In this document: positions 1 through 8,679 of the stretch, one piece after another | Position numbering within the stretch: position 1 is the first letter of the stretch | Layout of the letters: the number at the start of each line of letters is the position of its first letter | Assembly: GCA_029261995.1 (NCBI GenBank) | Contig: JAJDAF010000014.1 | Location: 1 to 44,992 of the forward strand | Length of the DNA: 44,992 nt | Reading direction: 5' to 3' | DNA from: Candidatus Zhuqueibacterota bacterium | GTDB lineage: Bacteria > Zhuqueibacterota > Zhuqueibacteria > Oceanimicrobiales > Oceanimicrobiaceae | Program-made: the position numbers and the translations under genes | Notes under the pieces: model-generated | What the model was told of the DNA's origin: nothing | What the model saw: only the letters and a program-made list of their open reading frames with translations | Database searches by the model: none

Positions 1-162
1 AGCGTCCTTGCCTGGAACACGGCAAAGTCGGCTCATGGGCCGTGGCGTTTGAGCCACAGTCCAGCGCTCTCGATTGCACTACCTGGACGTTTCTTTGACG
101 CACTTGGACTACCGAGACTTTACGTGAAACAACTAAACCAACCGAACCGCCGTGGTACGTGA
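1..162 (+). CDS. ltrA: Group II intron reverse transcriptase/maturase, C-terminal end (5' truncated by window)
   Basis: Frame 1 is open from the first base to TGA at 160-162 and encodes the last 53 residues. It contains KSAHGPWRLSHSPALSIALP followed by FFDALGLPRL, the signature C-terminus of one common class of group II intron RTs (pattern GPWRxSxSPAL...ALPNxYFxxLGLPxL). The full protein, about 400-450 residues in the family, carries the RT and maturase domains and drives splicing and retrohoming of its host intron. The stop codon lies inside the following domain V hairpin, which is common in compact introns of this type. Nothing can be said about whether the rest is intact, because it lies to the left of the window. 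Confidence 0.88.
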   Translation, partial: SVLAWNTAKSAHGPWRLSHSPALSIALPGRFFDALGLPRLYVKQLNQPNRRGT

Positions 163-217
163 TCCGTATGCCCGGTGGTGTGGGAGGAGCGGGGTCGTGA
201 GGCCCCGCCCTATCCCG
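146..217 (+). ncRNA. Group II intron domain V/VI-like hairpins
   Basis: Positions 146-179 form a 34-nt hairpin, the standard length of domain V, pairing ACCGCCG with CGGTGGT and GTACG with CGTAT, with a small 3'-side bulge. It is followed by a second hairpin: a GGGA/TCCC base (182-185 with 213-216) and an 8-bp stem GCGGGGTC/GGCCCCGC (189-196 with 201-208) closed by a GTGA (GNRA) tetraloop. A212 is bulged as a branch point. Domain V is the catalytic core of the intron. One mismatch in the domain V helix leaves its activity uncertain. Confidence 0.65.
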
Positions 218-290
218 ATTGAGAGCCCATGGCGGCATGTCAAGAGAGACTGGCCCGAATCATCTCGCAATTCCTTTTTGGATAGGGAAT

Positions 291-343
291 AGGGCAACGG
301 ACTGAAAATCCGTGTGTCCCCAGTTCGATTCTGGGCCTGGCCA
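291..343 (+). tRNA. tRNA-Phe(GAA), 3' fragment only (5' half missing)
   Basis: The anticodon arm is perfect: ACGGA (297-301), loop CTGAAAA (302-308) with anticodon GAA, and TCCGT (309-313). Then come a 5-nt variable loop, T arm CCCAG-TTCGATT-CTGGG (319-335), acceptor 3' strand CCTGGCC (336-342) and discriminator A343. No CCA is encoded. The required 5' acceptor strand GGCCAGG and a D-stem partner for GGGC (292-295) are absent from the preceding sequence, so this is a fragment. Such 3' tRNA remnants typically mark the attachment site left by an integrative element. A decayed tRNA is the alternative. Confidence 0.75.
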
Positions 344-374
344 CTCAAAATTCACAGCAATGTAAGTGATCCTC

Positions 375-401
375 AAAAGGCGCCAACCTGGTGCCTTTTT
401 T
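375..401 (+). terminator. Rho-independent terminator after the tRNA fragment
   Basis: An A-tract precedes the stem AGGCGCC (378-384), a 5-nt loop and GGTGCCT (390-396), ending in a run of six T (396-401). With A-tract and T-tract pairing, it could act in both directions. It is placed as the native terminator of the tRNA-Phe transcript, which supports the idea that sequence to the right of the tRNA fragment is the original downstream flank. Confidence 0.75.
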
Positions 402-1464
402 GTGTTTTGTACCAGATGGATCTCAATAGAAACTACAGGGTTTGTCTCGCTACTCTGGGTGGACAACGAGAAGGCTCCCGTTTCGCTCGTGGTTTCGCTT
501 GGTCGGGCATACCTGAGAGATTTTGTAAGGCGGAACGATTAGCGTTTAAGTCTTGAGAGCGAAGAGGTATATCATCTTGTTCGTACCACGCTTGAAATAG
601 GCTGCGCGCCGCCAGCCACATCATTCCCGAGCTACCCATCGCTTTTGGGTGAGCAACGACAGCGTTAAGATAAAAAAGATAAAAAAGCTTGATTTTCGGG
701 AAAAGATGACTATCTTGTAACAAGAAACTGCTGATTGTGTCGTTGGGGATGTTTTCCTTTTTTCATCCTGGCTATCTCATCTTTGTTTCCCCCAAAGTTT
801 TTCATCTTAAAATTGACAGTGTGGGTCGATTTAGCGAAGCTATGTGCCCGTAAGGAGTTGGGTAGCTTTGCCTGTGGGTGTGCCTTTAGCTGTCAGTCCT
901 GTATTGACTTATTTTTTTGGCGATGCCAAGTTGGTGGCCACTGGCTGGTAGCCTTGGTCTAGTGCGACGTTAGTTGCAGATATCGTTATTGATTGCGAAT
1001 CTGGGCTGCTTGGCCTGATAACAGTGGCCTAAGTCAAGCTGGCTTTCACTGGTCATCGCCACCGGCACGACCACACAGTATCACTCCATTTTTGTTTGAG
1101 CCAGCTTCACTCGGGGCTGGATTTGGCGAAGCTGTGGTCTGAAGACTACTGCCTACCTCTCATGATTGCCGATGCCTCTTCGAATGACCCAGCATGAAGT
1201 TTTTCCGTGTGACGAAGACTACTAACAAAACCATGCCTCTGCCCACCCAATGAGTGGTATAGGGTGTCCAGGCTTTTACATTTCACAGCACGCCAGTTCT
1301 CAGCTAGAATGCAGACATCACAATATTCTACAACATCCACATCTTGATTATTTCCTAAATTCAGTTTGGTCTGTGAAGTTCCTACGAGATATGAAATCTA
1401 AAGTTGCTGAATACGGCGTTACATTTAGAAATAATCACTACTAACTGGAGTTCTTTCTTAAGCC
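402..1464. other. About 1 kb with no supported gene; possible long leader of the operon
   Basis: Only short open frames occur on either strand (for example around 433-723 minus and 735-962 plus). None has a recognisable family, a convincing ribosome binding site or protein-like composition. A weak direct repeat is visible, GATTTAGCGAAGCTATG at 828-844 and GATTTGGCGAAGCTGTG at 1120-1136. A TTGCTG (about 1403) and AT-rich box just upstream of 1465 could be a promoter but matches poorly. NusG-paralogue antiterminators of this class act on their own operon's leader, so an untranslated leader is plausible here. No specific element can be assigned. Confidence 0.5.
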
Positions 1465-1977
1465 ATGACTCACCTCACAGAAGGCATCCGCCGGGATTGG
1501 CATGTCGTTTATACCCGTCCGCGTTTCGAGCGAAAGGTGACAAGCCAGCTTGACCAGCTGGGAATAGAGTTCTTCCTACCCACTCAACGAGTGTTGCGCT
1601 TTTGGAGTGACCGACGAAAATATGTCGAGGAGCCTTTGTTCCCATGCTATGTCTTCGTGCGTGTTGGCAAGAAAGAACGCTATTGGGTTCTGAAACCCGA
1701 CGGTGTTGTCAGCTTGGTTTCCTTCCTGGGACAACCCGCTATCGTGCCTGAAGCTCAAATCAAGGCGGTGCAGCGTGTTGTTTGCAACAAATGTGAAGCT
1801 GAGAGTGCGGAGTTCCTCAGAATCGGACAGAGAGTCCGGATTATCGGGGGGCCTTTGATCGACCTTACCGGATATTTGAGCGAAATACGCGGCAAGAAAC
1901 GTTTTATTGTCAATATTGCTTCGCTCCGAAAATCTCTGGCAGTGGAAGTTGACCACGCCCTCCTTAGAGCTATCTAG
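1465..1977 (+). CDS. UpxY/TaA-type transcription antiterminator (NusG paralogue)
   Basis: This 170-residue protein is of the RfaH/UpxY/TaA/LoaP class, specialised NusG paralogues that bind RNA polymerase and keep it elongating through one long operon. The NGN domain spans about residues 10-105, with WHVVYTRPRFERKV near the start, the FLPTQRVLRFWSDRRK segment and EEPLFPCYVFV. A KOW-like domain follows at about 118-168 (GQRVRIIGGPLIDLTGYLSEI). Length matches the family. It is the first gene of the gene array and ends 53 nt before the giant NRPS gene, as UpxY genes do in capsule operons and taA in the myxobacterial antibiotic TA cluster. A GGAG lies 14 nt before the ATG, which is far for a Shine-Dalgarno. 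The role in this operon is inferred from family and position. Confidence 0.9.
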   Translation: MTHLTEGIRRDWHVVYTRPRFERKVTSQLDQLGIEFFLPTQRVLRFWSDRRKYVEEPLFPCYVFVRVGKKERYWVLKPDGVVSLVSFLGQPAIVPEAQIKAVQRVVCNKCEAESAEFLRIGQRVRIIGGPLIDLTGYLSEIRGKKRFIVNIASLRKSLAVEVDHALLRAI

Positions 1978-2030
1978 CCTGCGCTCCTTTGTGACGCCTC
2001 TCAATTCCTAACAGTTACCCATCTTTTTTT

Positions 2031-5000
2031 ATGCCAGCAATTTTGAGCTATCGTAATCTGGGCCAGGTCCTGGCTGAACGCGCGGCCGGAAGCCATGGTG
2101 TTCGATTTGTGTCGGGGTCCGATGATGAACAATACATCAGATATTCCGACCTGTATGAACGGGCCCTGCTGATTTTAGGTTACCTGCAAGCCAGGGGATT
2201 GCTGCCTGGCGACCAGCTAGTCTTTCAGTTAGAAGACAATGAAATTTTTATTTGCACCTTCTGGGCTTGTTTGCTCGGTGGTATTGTTCCGGTGCCATTG
2301 ACCGTTGGCCGCTATGACGATCATAAAGCGAAACTGTATAACGTCTGGAAAATTCTTGATAATCCTTCCTTAATCACGAGCGATAGGCAGTTTCAGCGTA
2401 TTTCGGACTATGCTGAATCGCATGCCAAGAACGCTCTGCTATCGGATATTCTGAGCAACACCTTGGTTACGACGGATTATGACGATAAGAACCAGGGTAC
2501 TATTCAGAATATCGACTTGGACTCCACTGCTTTCGTTCAGTTCTCTTCGGGTTCAACCAGTGCTCCGAAGGGTGTTATTCTAACACATCGCAACTTGCTC
2601 ACCAACATTGACGGTATCATTCATGGCATCCAGGCGCCGCCGCAGGGAGACACTTTCTTCTCATGGATGCCTCTGACTCACGATATGGGCATCATCGGAT
2701 TTCACCTTACGCCTGTCGTGGCAGATTTCGAACACTATTTGATGCCAACGGAGTTGTTTTTGAAGAATCCAATTCTGTGGCTTCGAAAGATTACTGAACA
2801 TCGGATATCGTTTTCATCCTCCCCCAATTTCGGTTACAATTACGTGCTCAAATACTTCAAGCCAGAAAAACACCCACATATTGATCTTTCCTCAGTGAGA
2901 ATTCTAGTCAATGGCGCGGAACCGATTTCGTTAGAACTGTGCCGACAATTCTTGCGGACGTTCGAACCATACGGTCTAAAATCTACCACGATGTTCCCCG
3001 TCTACGGGTTGGCGGAAGCCAGTTTAGCTGTCTCATTCTCCGCGCCAGAAAAGGAGCTAGTCGCTCGCAGCTTGTACCGCACAGGGCCTGCGTTGGGACA
3101 ACACGTGCAATCGCCGAACGAGGAGGATGCATTCAGTTACGTGAGTGTCGGCACCGCTGTTAAGGGATGTGAAATTCGGATTGTCGATGGCGCCAAGGCT
3201 CTACTCGGTGATGAGCAGGTCGGGCATATCCAGATTCGTGGCGGAAATGTTACCAGTGGTTACTACGCAAACGCGACCGCGACTGCGGAGGCCTGCGTCG
3301 GCGAAGGCTGGTTTGACACCGGTGACCTTGGTTTTTTGGCTGCCGGCTCCCTTTTTGTTACAGGACGCGAGAAGGATGTCATCTTCGTCCACGGGCAGAA
3401 TTACTATCCAGATGATATCGAAAAAGTCCTCGAACAGGTCGATGGCTTTGAACTGGGCAAAGTTGTTGTTGCCGCCCATTTCGATCACGATACGGCTCAA
3501 GACTTTATCATCGTATTCGTCTTGTTCCGAAAAAAAGATGTGGCTCAATTCATGCCGTTGAGAAACGCGGTGATTCAGAACATTCACACCAAGTTAGGAC
3601 TTGAGGCTACAGAGATATTGCCGGTAGCCAGGATTCCAAAAACAACAAGTGGAAAAGTCCAACGCTTCAAATTGGTCGAAGCGTATTTGCAGGGCGAATT
3701 TGATGCCGTTATTCAGGAAATAAGGCAGCTACAAGCGTCGCAGCACAAAGATGCATCGCGGAACCAGGGGGTGAAATTGTCTGCAGTTGAAGAGCGTTTG
3801 CTGCAACAGTGCGGTGAGGTTCTGGCCCATGCATCCTTGGGCATCAATGACAATTTTCTAGCTGCCGGAGGTAATTCCATCAAAGCGGCGATCCTCTCAA
3901 ATGAGATTTCAAAGCAATGGAATGTGGACGTTTCCCTGATGGATATTCTCGACTCCCCGGATTTGTGGTCGCTCGCGGATAAAGTGGCCAAGGCAGCCGT
4001 GCGACAGGCGTCGCCTCTGCAGAGGGTTGGTCAGATAGAACGACACAGGGCATCCGAGCAACAGGCACGCTTGTTCTATTTGCAGCAACTCGCACCGGAT
4101 TCGACTGCCTACAACATCGTACAGTGCTTTGTTCTCGACGGGCACATCGACGTGGAATTGCTGAAAGATGTTTGGCAAGCGCTCTGCGAACGCCACGATT
4201 CCCTCCGCATGTCCTTTTTTCTTGAAGATGATGAAATCTTCCCAAGCATAGCGCCAGCGATTGAAATCGATGTCAACGACGATATTATCGCCGAGCCTTC
4301 AGAAATCGATTTTGGCGCGCACATCCGACCATTCGACCTTAACCGCTCACCTTTATTTCGCATAAGTCACTTTGCCTGTCACAACGAAAAGTCGGTCTTA
4401 CTGTTCGACTTTCACCACATCATGGTTGATGGATTGTCGGTGAAAATCCTGATAGATGAAATGTGCAGTTTGTACAACGGACAAACTCTTGCACCTGCGG
4501 CTTTTCAGTATCTGGATTTCACGTCCTGGCTTCGAAACAACCCGGAATTGATTTCAAATATGAACAGGTTCTGGGCGGAACGCTATGAAGATAATCCGCA
4601 TCCTTTGGATATAAAATCCGATTTTACCCGCCCCAAGGGAATGGATTTTCGTGGTGATAGCATAAAATGGCGGCTAAAAAGGAAGACCACAGATGGACTA
4701 CGAGGCGTGGCGCAAAGAGAACGCGTGACCCTATTTGTCCTATTCTTGGGTATCTACAACGTTCTGTTGTCCAAGCTGACCGGCCAAGACGATATTGTGG
4801 TCGGCGTTCCGTCCAACGGCCGGTATCACGCCGATGCCAGTCAGATCGTCGGGATGTTTGTTGCCAGCCTGCCAATTCGAAGCCGCCTAAATCATGGTGA
4901 GCCTTTCGTTGAGTTCCTGAGACGGCTTTGGCATGAAGCGTTATCGGCAGTTGACAATCAGGGCTTCTCATTCGATGCGCTTGTTGCATCTTTGAACATC

Positions 5001-8000
5001 GCCAGAGCTGCTGACCGGCAGCCGCTTTTTGAAACGATGTATGTTTATCAGGATTTTGCAACAAGCAAGTTCGACTTAGGGGGCCATGAGCTATGCCCAA
5101 TGGAGATTCCCCACAAGACCTCAAAGTTTGATTTGACGCTCGAGATTGTTGAAGGCCGAGATGATATTGAATGTCTAATCGAGTATCGAACGGATCTATT
5201 TGAAAAGAGAACGATTGAGCGTTTTGCATTCTATTTCGATCGCATAATAGAAGCAGTTTTACAGGATTCGGCCATCAAAATTGCGGAAATTGACCTGGTT
5301 TCGCTGGACGACAGGTGGGGGTCTTTCTCTGTCGGCCCTTGGCGCGAAGACGTCGCTGCAGGTCATTCATCCGTCACGCAATGGCTTACTTCGGTTGCGA
5401 CAAAATGCGCGGACCAGCCGGCGGTTCTTGCAGGTTCGCAATCGACAACCTACTTTGAATTGTCTAAGAAAGCCGAAAAAGTTGAACGACTCCTGACACA
5501 AAACAAAGTCAAGCAAAACTCGGTCGTTGCTGTGTCAATTCCTCCTTCTGTAGATTTTATTGCCGCAGTTTTGGGCGTGTGGCGAGCCGGAGCAGCTTAT
5601 TTGCCCCTGGATATCGATTGGCCAGCCGAACGAACGCGCTATGTTCTGGCAGATAGCAACGCCCAGGCCATTCTGGTCACTGAAAGGCACAGTGATTTTG
5701 AGGCCAATTGTCCTATACTTGAACTTACTTCTCAGCTGACTTCTCCAAGCGACTCAACTCTTTGCCATGTTGGTGAACCGTCCGATTTGGCTTATGTGAT
5801 TTACACCTCCGGCACCACCGGACGGCCTAAGGGCGTCATGACCGACCACGACAATTTGCTGAACTATCTTTCATGGGCGGTTTCTGAATATGCTCATGGT
5901 GAATCGGTTTTGATGCCGTTCTTCACATCTCCGGCATTTGATTTGACAATCACCTCGATTTTTTTACCACTGCTAACCGGGGGTACAGTTGTCGTCGAAC
6001 AGGATATTCAGGTTCTGCTGGACAGCGGTTTTTCGTCGGGTCGCCATGATGTTGTCAAGCTTACACCGTCGCATCTGCGGGCCATGCTCAAGGATTCTGG
6101 TCGGCAGTGCGGTTTCAAGAAACCACGCTGTGCTTCAACTATCAAGTTCATCGTCGGAGGTGAGGATTTCCAAACCGGATTGGCGTCAGAAGTAACAAGG
6201 ATGAATCCGCGCATCAGACAGTTCAACGAATACGGGCCCACCGAGGCGACTGTCGGCTGCATGCTTCATGAATTCGAGGAAAGCACAGATCGTGGTTCCA
6301 GTGTGTCCATTGGCGACTCGATTCAGAACACGCAAGTGTACTTGCTTGGCTCACGGCTTAAGCCGGTCGCGGAAGGTATCGTCGGTGAGCTATACATTTC
6401 CGGCCGCAGTGTAAGTCGGGGGTACCTGAACAACCCGGAACTCACGGCCGAACGGTTTGTTGCGAATCCGTTTGTTGAAGATGCCATGATGTACAAGACC
6501 GGAGATCTTGCCCGCAAGCAGCCAGGCGGTTCCCTGAAGTATATCGGACGTGTCGATGAACAGGTGAAGGTGCGAGGTTATCGCGTGGAACTCAAAGAAA
6601 TCGAGGCGCGATTAACCGGCCATCCTGCTGTGAACGCAGCTGTTGTTTTGAGCAGCGGCAACGCTGACGTTTCCGGTAACGGACTCACTGGCTTTGTTGT
6701 TTTGAATCAGGCGGTGACTTTGGCAGTGTTGAGGAAGTGCCTCTCCATTCACCTGCCTCACTATATGATTCCCACTTCTTTCTTGCAGGTTCCTGATATC
6801 CCATTGACGAAGCACGGGAAAGTTGATCGAAGCAAACTCCTTGCGCATGGTAAGAGGCTGGAGCCCGAATGTGAAGCCGCGGAGCAGGAGTTTGAGCCTT
6901 TGGTCATCGGCATTTGGCAACGCGTATTGGGTAAGGGGGAGATTGGTCGGACAGATAATTTTTTTGAGCTTGGCGGTGATTCAATCAAAGCACTGCAAGT
7001 GGTTGCACGTTTGAAGGCTGATGGGTTGACAACAACGGTGCAGGATATTCTGTCTTTTCAGACGATTGCGGAACTCTGTAGTCACATCCAGGCTCGGAGC
7101 GATTCGGTAACCGAACAAGGTGAACCGCTATCCGGTTCCCGAGAATCTGGACCAATTGAACGCTGGTTTCTGCGACAAGGCTTTGCTCAGCCGGAATACT
7201 ATTTTCAATCTGTGCTACTGGACCTGAAAGAAGAACTTGAGCCATCGTTAATAGAGCTGGCTCTTTCGACTTTGGTGGCGCACCACGACGGCTTGAGAAG
7301 CAATCTGAGCTCTGAGCACAGCGAGATATTCTACAATCAGGCGCATATTGATCGTCGCTTTGTGGTCGATCGATACGACCTTTCAGACATTGAAGTGGCC
7401 GAGTTGCCGGAACGAGTCGGAGTCCTGGCCACAGAGTTTAAGCGCAAGTGGGATCTCTCTTCCGATTTACTATTTAAAGCAGCATTGATTCAGTCGCAAA
7501 GACGATACCCTCAACTTCTCATTATCGCTCATCATCTGGTGATTGACGGGTTTTCGTGGCGAATCCTGCTCGAAGATTTTGTCAATGTCTATCAAGCGTT
7601 GGCATCACAAAAGCAACTTCAATTGCCGATCCGTACTACCTCTCTGCGGGACTGGTATGGCGCGCTCAACCATTTTGCCGATACGAATTCAATCAAAGAT
7701 GAACAAGACTATTGGCGTGAGGTTGAGGCAACAGCCTTCCGGTTGCCTCAGGATTATTACCCGGCGGCCTGTACTTGCGATACGGTCAGGACAACAACGC
7801 GGTACCTGCAAACCGAAGAGACCGAATTCCTGATTACCAAAGCGCAGGCTGTACACCACGTGGCTATGACCGCCATCCTGTTGACAGCTTTGGCAAGAGC
7901 TGTTCGAAGATGGACCCGCGGTTCTGAATGTCTCATCGAATTGGAAAATCACGGACGCCATTTGCCGAACATTGATGTGTCGCGCACGGTCGGATGGTTC

Positions 8001-8507
8001 ACAGTCATGCATCCGTTGCGTATTGCGTTGCCGAAAGAAGGCATCGCCTCAGAAATAAACCACGTCAAGGGCGTGCTTGGGGCAGTGCCACATAACGGCA
8101 TTGCCTACTCCGTCCTGAAGTACCTCAAAGGAGGGCTGGCCTCGCCGACTCAAGAGATGAAAGCGGTTCGCTTCAACTATCTTGGACAATTTGATGACTC
8201 CGTGAATAGCGAGCTATTCAGCCTCTCCAGCATGAGTGCAGGAGCAGACGTTGGGCCCGAAAATCATCTCACCGCGCAAGTGGAAATGAATCTAGCGGTC
8301 CTAGACGCTTCATTGAAAATCGATATCAGGTACAGTGGCAAGGCTTTCAAATCGAGTACCATTGAGAGTTTTGCGGATGCTTTCGTTTCAGACATTCGAG
8401 AGACGAGTGCCTATCTTCGCAACGGCACGGAGGTCCAACTCTCGCCGGCTGATTTTGACACCGTCGAGTTAGATCATAAGGAATTGGATAGTCTGTTTAT
8501 TCAATAG
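2031..8507 (+). CDS. NRPS loading protein: acyl-ligase-ACP-C-A(Asn)-PCP-E
   Basis: The 2158 residues begin with an acyl-AMP ligase (about 5-570; FSSGSTSAPKG near 171, SGKVQR at the end), followed by a carrier (GGNSIKA, Ser616), a condensation domain (HHIMVDG, His795-Gly801) and an adenylation domain (YTSGTTG at 1258, Lys1597 in the HGKVDR motif). A second carrier follows (GGDSIKAL, Ser1651), then an epimerase (HHLVIDGFSWR at 1834, FNYLGQFD at 2048). Residues aligned to the GrsA pocket (Asp1304, Glu1400 among them) read DLTKIGEVGK, nearly the known Asn code DLTKLGEVGK. The expected product is a fatty acyl-D-Asn thioester, as in the prodrug-forming starter modules of colibactin and zwittermicin-type pathways. 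There is no thioesterase, so the chain passes to the DCL-type C domain at 16012. The ATG follows a T-run without a clear ribosome binding site. Confidence 0.93.
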   Translation: MPAILSYRNLGQVLAERAAGSHGVRFVSGSDDEQYIRYSDLYERALLILGYLQARGLLPGDQLVFQLEDNEIFICTFWACLLGGIVPVPLTVGRYDDHKAKLYNVWKILDNPSLITSDRQFQRISDYAESHAKNALLSDILSNTLVTTDYDDKNQGTIQNIDLDSTAFVQFSSGSTSAPKGVILTHRNLLTNIDGIIHGIQAPPQGDTFFSWMPLTHDMGIIGFHLTPVVADFEHYLMPTELFLKNPILWLRKITEHRISFSSSPNFGYNYVLKYFKPEKHPHIDLSSVRILVNGAEPISLELCRQFLRTFEPYGLKSTTMFPVYGLAEASLAVSFSAPEKELVARSLYRTGPALGQHVQSPNEEDAFSYVSVGTAVKGCEIRIVDGAKALLGDEQVGHIQIRGGNVTSGYYANATATAEACVGEGWFDTGDLGFLAAGSLFVTGREKDVIFVHGQNYYPDDIEKVLEQVDGFELGKVVVAAHFDHDTAQDFIIVFVLFRKKDVAQFMPLRNAVIQNIHTKLGLEATEILPVARIPKTTSGKVQRFKLVEAYLQGEFDAVIQEIRQLQASQHKDASRNQGVKLSAVEERLLQQCGEVLAHASLGINDNFLAAGGNSIKAAILSNEISKQWNVDVSLMDILDSPDLWSLADKVAKAAVRQASPLQRVGQIERHRASEQQARLFYLQQLAPDSTAYNIVQCFVLDGHIDVELLKDVWQALCERHDSLRMSFFLEDDEIFPSIAPAIEIDVNDDIIAEPSEIDFGAHIRPFDLNRSPLFRISHFACHNEKSVLLFDFHHIMVDGLSVKILIDEMCSLYNGQTLAPAAFQYLDFTSWLRNNPELISNMNRFWAERYEDNPHPLDIKSDFTRPKGMDFRGDSIKWRLKRKTTDGLRGVAQRERVTLFVLFLGIYNVLLSKLTGQDDIVVGVPSNGRYHADASQIVGMFVASLPIRSRLNHGEPFVEFLRRLWHEALSAVDNQGFSFDALVASLNIARAADRQPLFETMYVYQDFATSKFDLGGHELCPMEIPHKTSKFDLTLEIVEGRDDIECLIEYRTDLFEKRTIERFAFYFDRIIEAVLQDSAIKIAEIDLVSLDDRWGSFSVGPWREDVAAGHSSVTQWLTSVATKCADQPAVLAGSQSTTYFELSKKAEKVERLLTQNKVKQNSVVAVSIPPSVDFIAAVLGVWRAGAAYLPLDIDWPAERTRYVLADSNAQAILVTERHSDFEANCPILELTSQLTSPSDSTLCHVGEPSDLAYVIYTSGTTGRPKGVMTDHDNLLNYLSWAVSEYAHGESVLMPFFTSPAFDLTITSIFLPLLTGGTVVVEQDIQVLLDSGFSSGRHDVVKLTPSHLRAMLKDSGRQCGFKKPRCASTIKFIVGGEDFQTGLASEVTRMNPRIRQFNEYGPTEATVGCMLHEFEESTDRGSSVSIGDSIQNTQVYLLGSRLKPVAEGIVGELYISGRSVSRGYLNNPELTAERFVANPFVEDAMMYKTGDLARKQPGGSLKYIGRVDEQVKVRGYRVELKEIEARLTGHPAVNAAVVLSSGNADVSGNGLTGFVVLNQAVTLAVLRKCLSIHLPHYMIPTSFLQVPDIPLTKHGKVDRSKLLAHGKRLEPECEAAEQEFEPLVIGIWQRVLGKGEIGRTDNFFELGGDSIKALQVVARLKADGLTTTVQDILSFQTIAELCSHIQARSDSVTEQGEPLSGSRESGPIERWFLRQGFAQPEYYFQSVLLDLKEELEPSLIELALSTLVAHHDGLRSNLSSEHSEIFYNQAHIDRRFVVDRYDLSDIEVAELPERVGVLATEFKRKWDLSSDLLFKAALIQSQRRYPQLLIIAHHLVIDGFSWRILLEDFVNVYQALASQKQLQLPIRTTSLRDWYGALNHFADTNSIKDEQDYWREVEATAFRLPQDYYPAACTCDTVRTTTRYLQTEETEFLITKAQAVHHVAMTAILLTALARAVRRWTRGSECLIELENHGRHLPNIDVSRTVGWFTVMHPLRIALPKEGIASEINHVKGVLGAVPHNGIAYSVLKYLKGGLASPTQEMKAVRFNYLGQFDDSVNSELFSLSSMSAGADVGPENHLTAQVEMNLAVLDASLKIDIRYSGKAFKSSTIESFADAFVSDIRETSAYLRNGTEVQLSPADFDTVELDHKELDSLFIQ

Positions 8508-8679
8508 CCTTGCGGTGCTTGGCTAGTCGATTCGGAATCATTTCGCCATCTCATGACTTGCCTCTATTCTCGTGGCTTTGGCTTCAGAGCTAGGGTGTCC
8601 CGCCATTTCATCTAGCCGAACTCCAGCGCCTCAATTTAACAAACAAAAACAATTCGCAACCCCAATCGAGCAGACCCCC

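Larger units (their letters stand above)
1..220 (+). mobile_element. 3' end of a group II intron
   Basis: The segment joins the C-terminus of an intron-encoded reverse transcriptase (1-162) to two consecutive hairpins placed as group II intron domains V and VI. The probable intron 3' end is at 219-220, reading CCTATCCCGATT, with an unpaired A at 212 where the branch-point adenosine is expected, 7-8 nt from the end. The 5' part of the intron lies outside the window. The maturase C-terminus, the hairpin order and the 3' end agree, so the identification is fairly strong. The exact 3' splice junction is inferred. Confidence 0.75.

Noticed and set aside
271-343. A complete tRNA-Phe gene
   Set aside because: The sequence where the 5' half should be has no GGCCAGG acceptor strand and no D-stem partner.
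1400-1430. A sigma-70 promoter just upstream of the antiterminator gene
   Set aside because: TTGCTG and a weak AT-rich box can be picked out, but the match and context are too poor to call a feature.
433-1444. Small open frames on both strands of the leader
   Set aside because: No family resemblance, no ribosome binding sites and overlapping frames on both strands; they look like chance.
2020-2030. T-run before the first NRPS start as a terminator
   Set aside because: There is no stem preceding it, and a terminator inside the operon would contradict the gene order.
8572-8679. GTG start for a longer SbnA-like protein
   Set aside because: The extra 36 residues do not resemble the family, and the ATG at 8680 gives the usual N-terminus and length.
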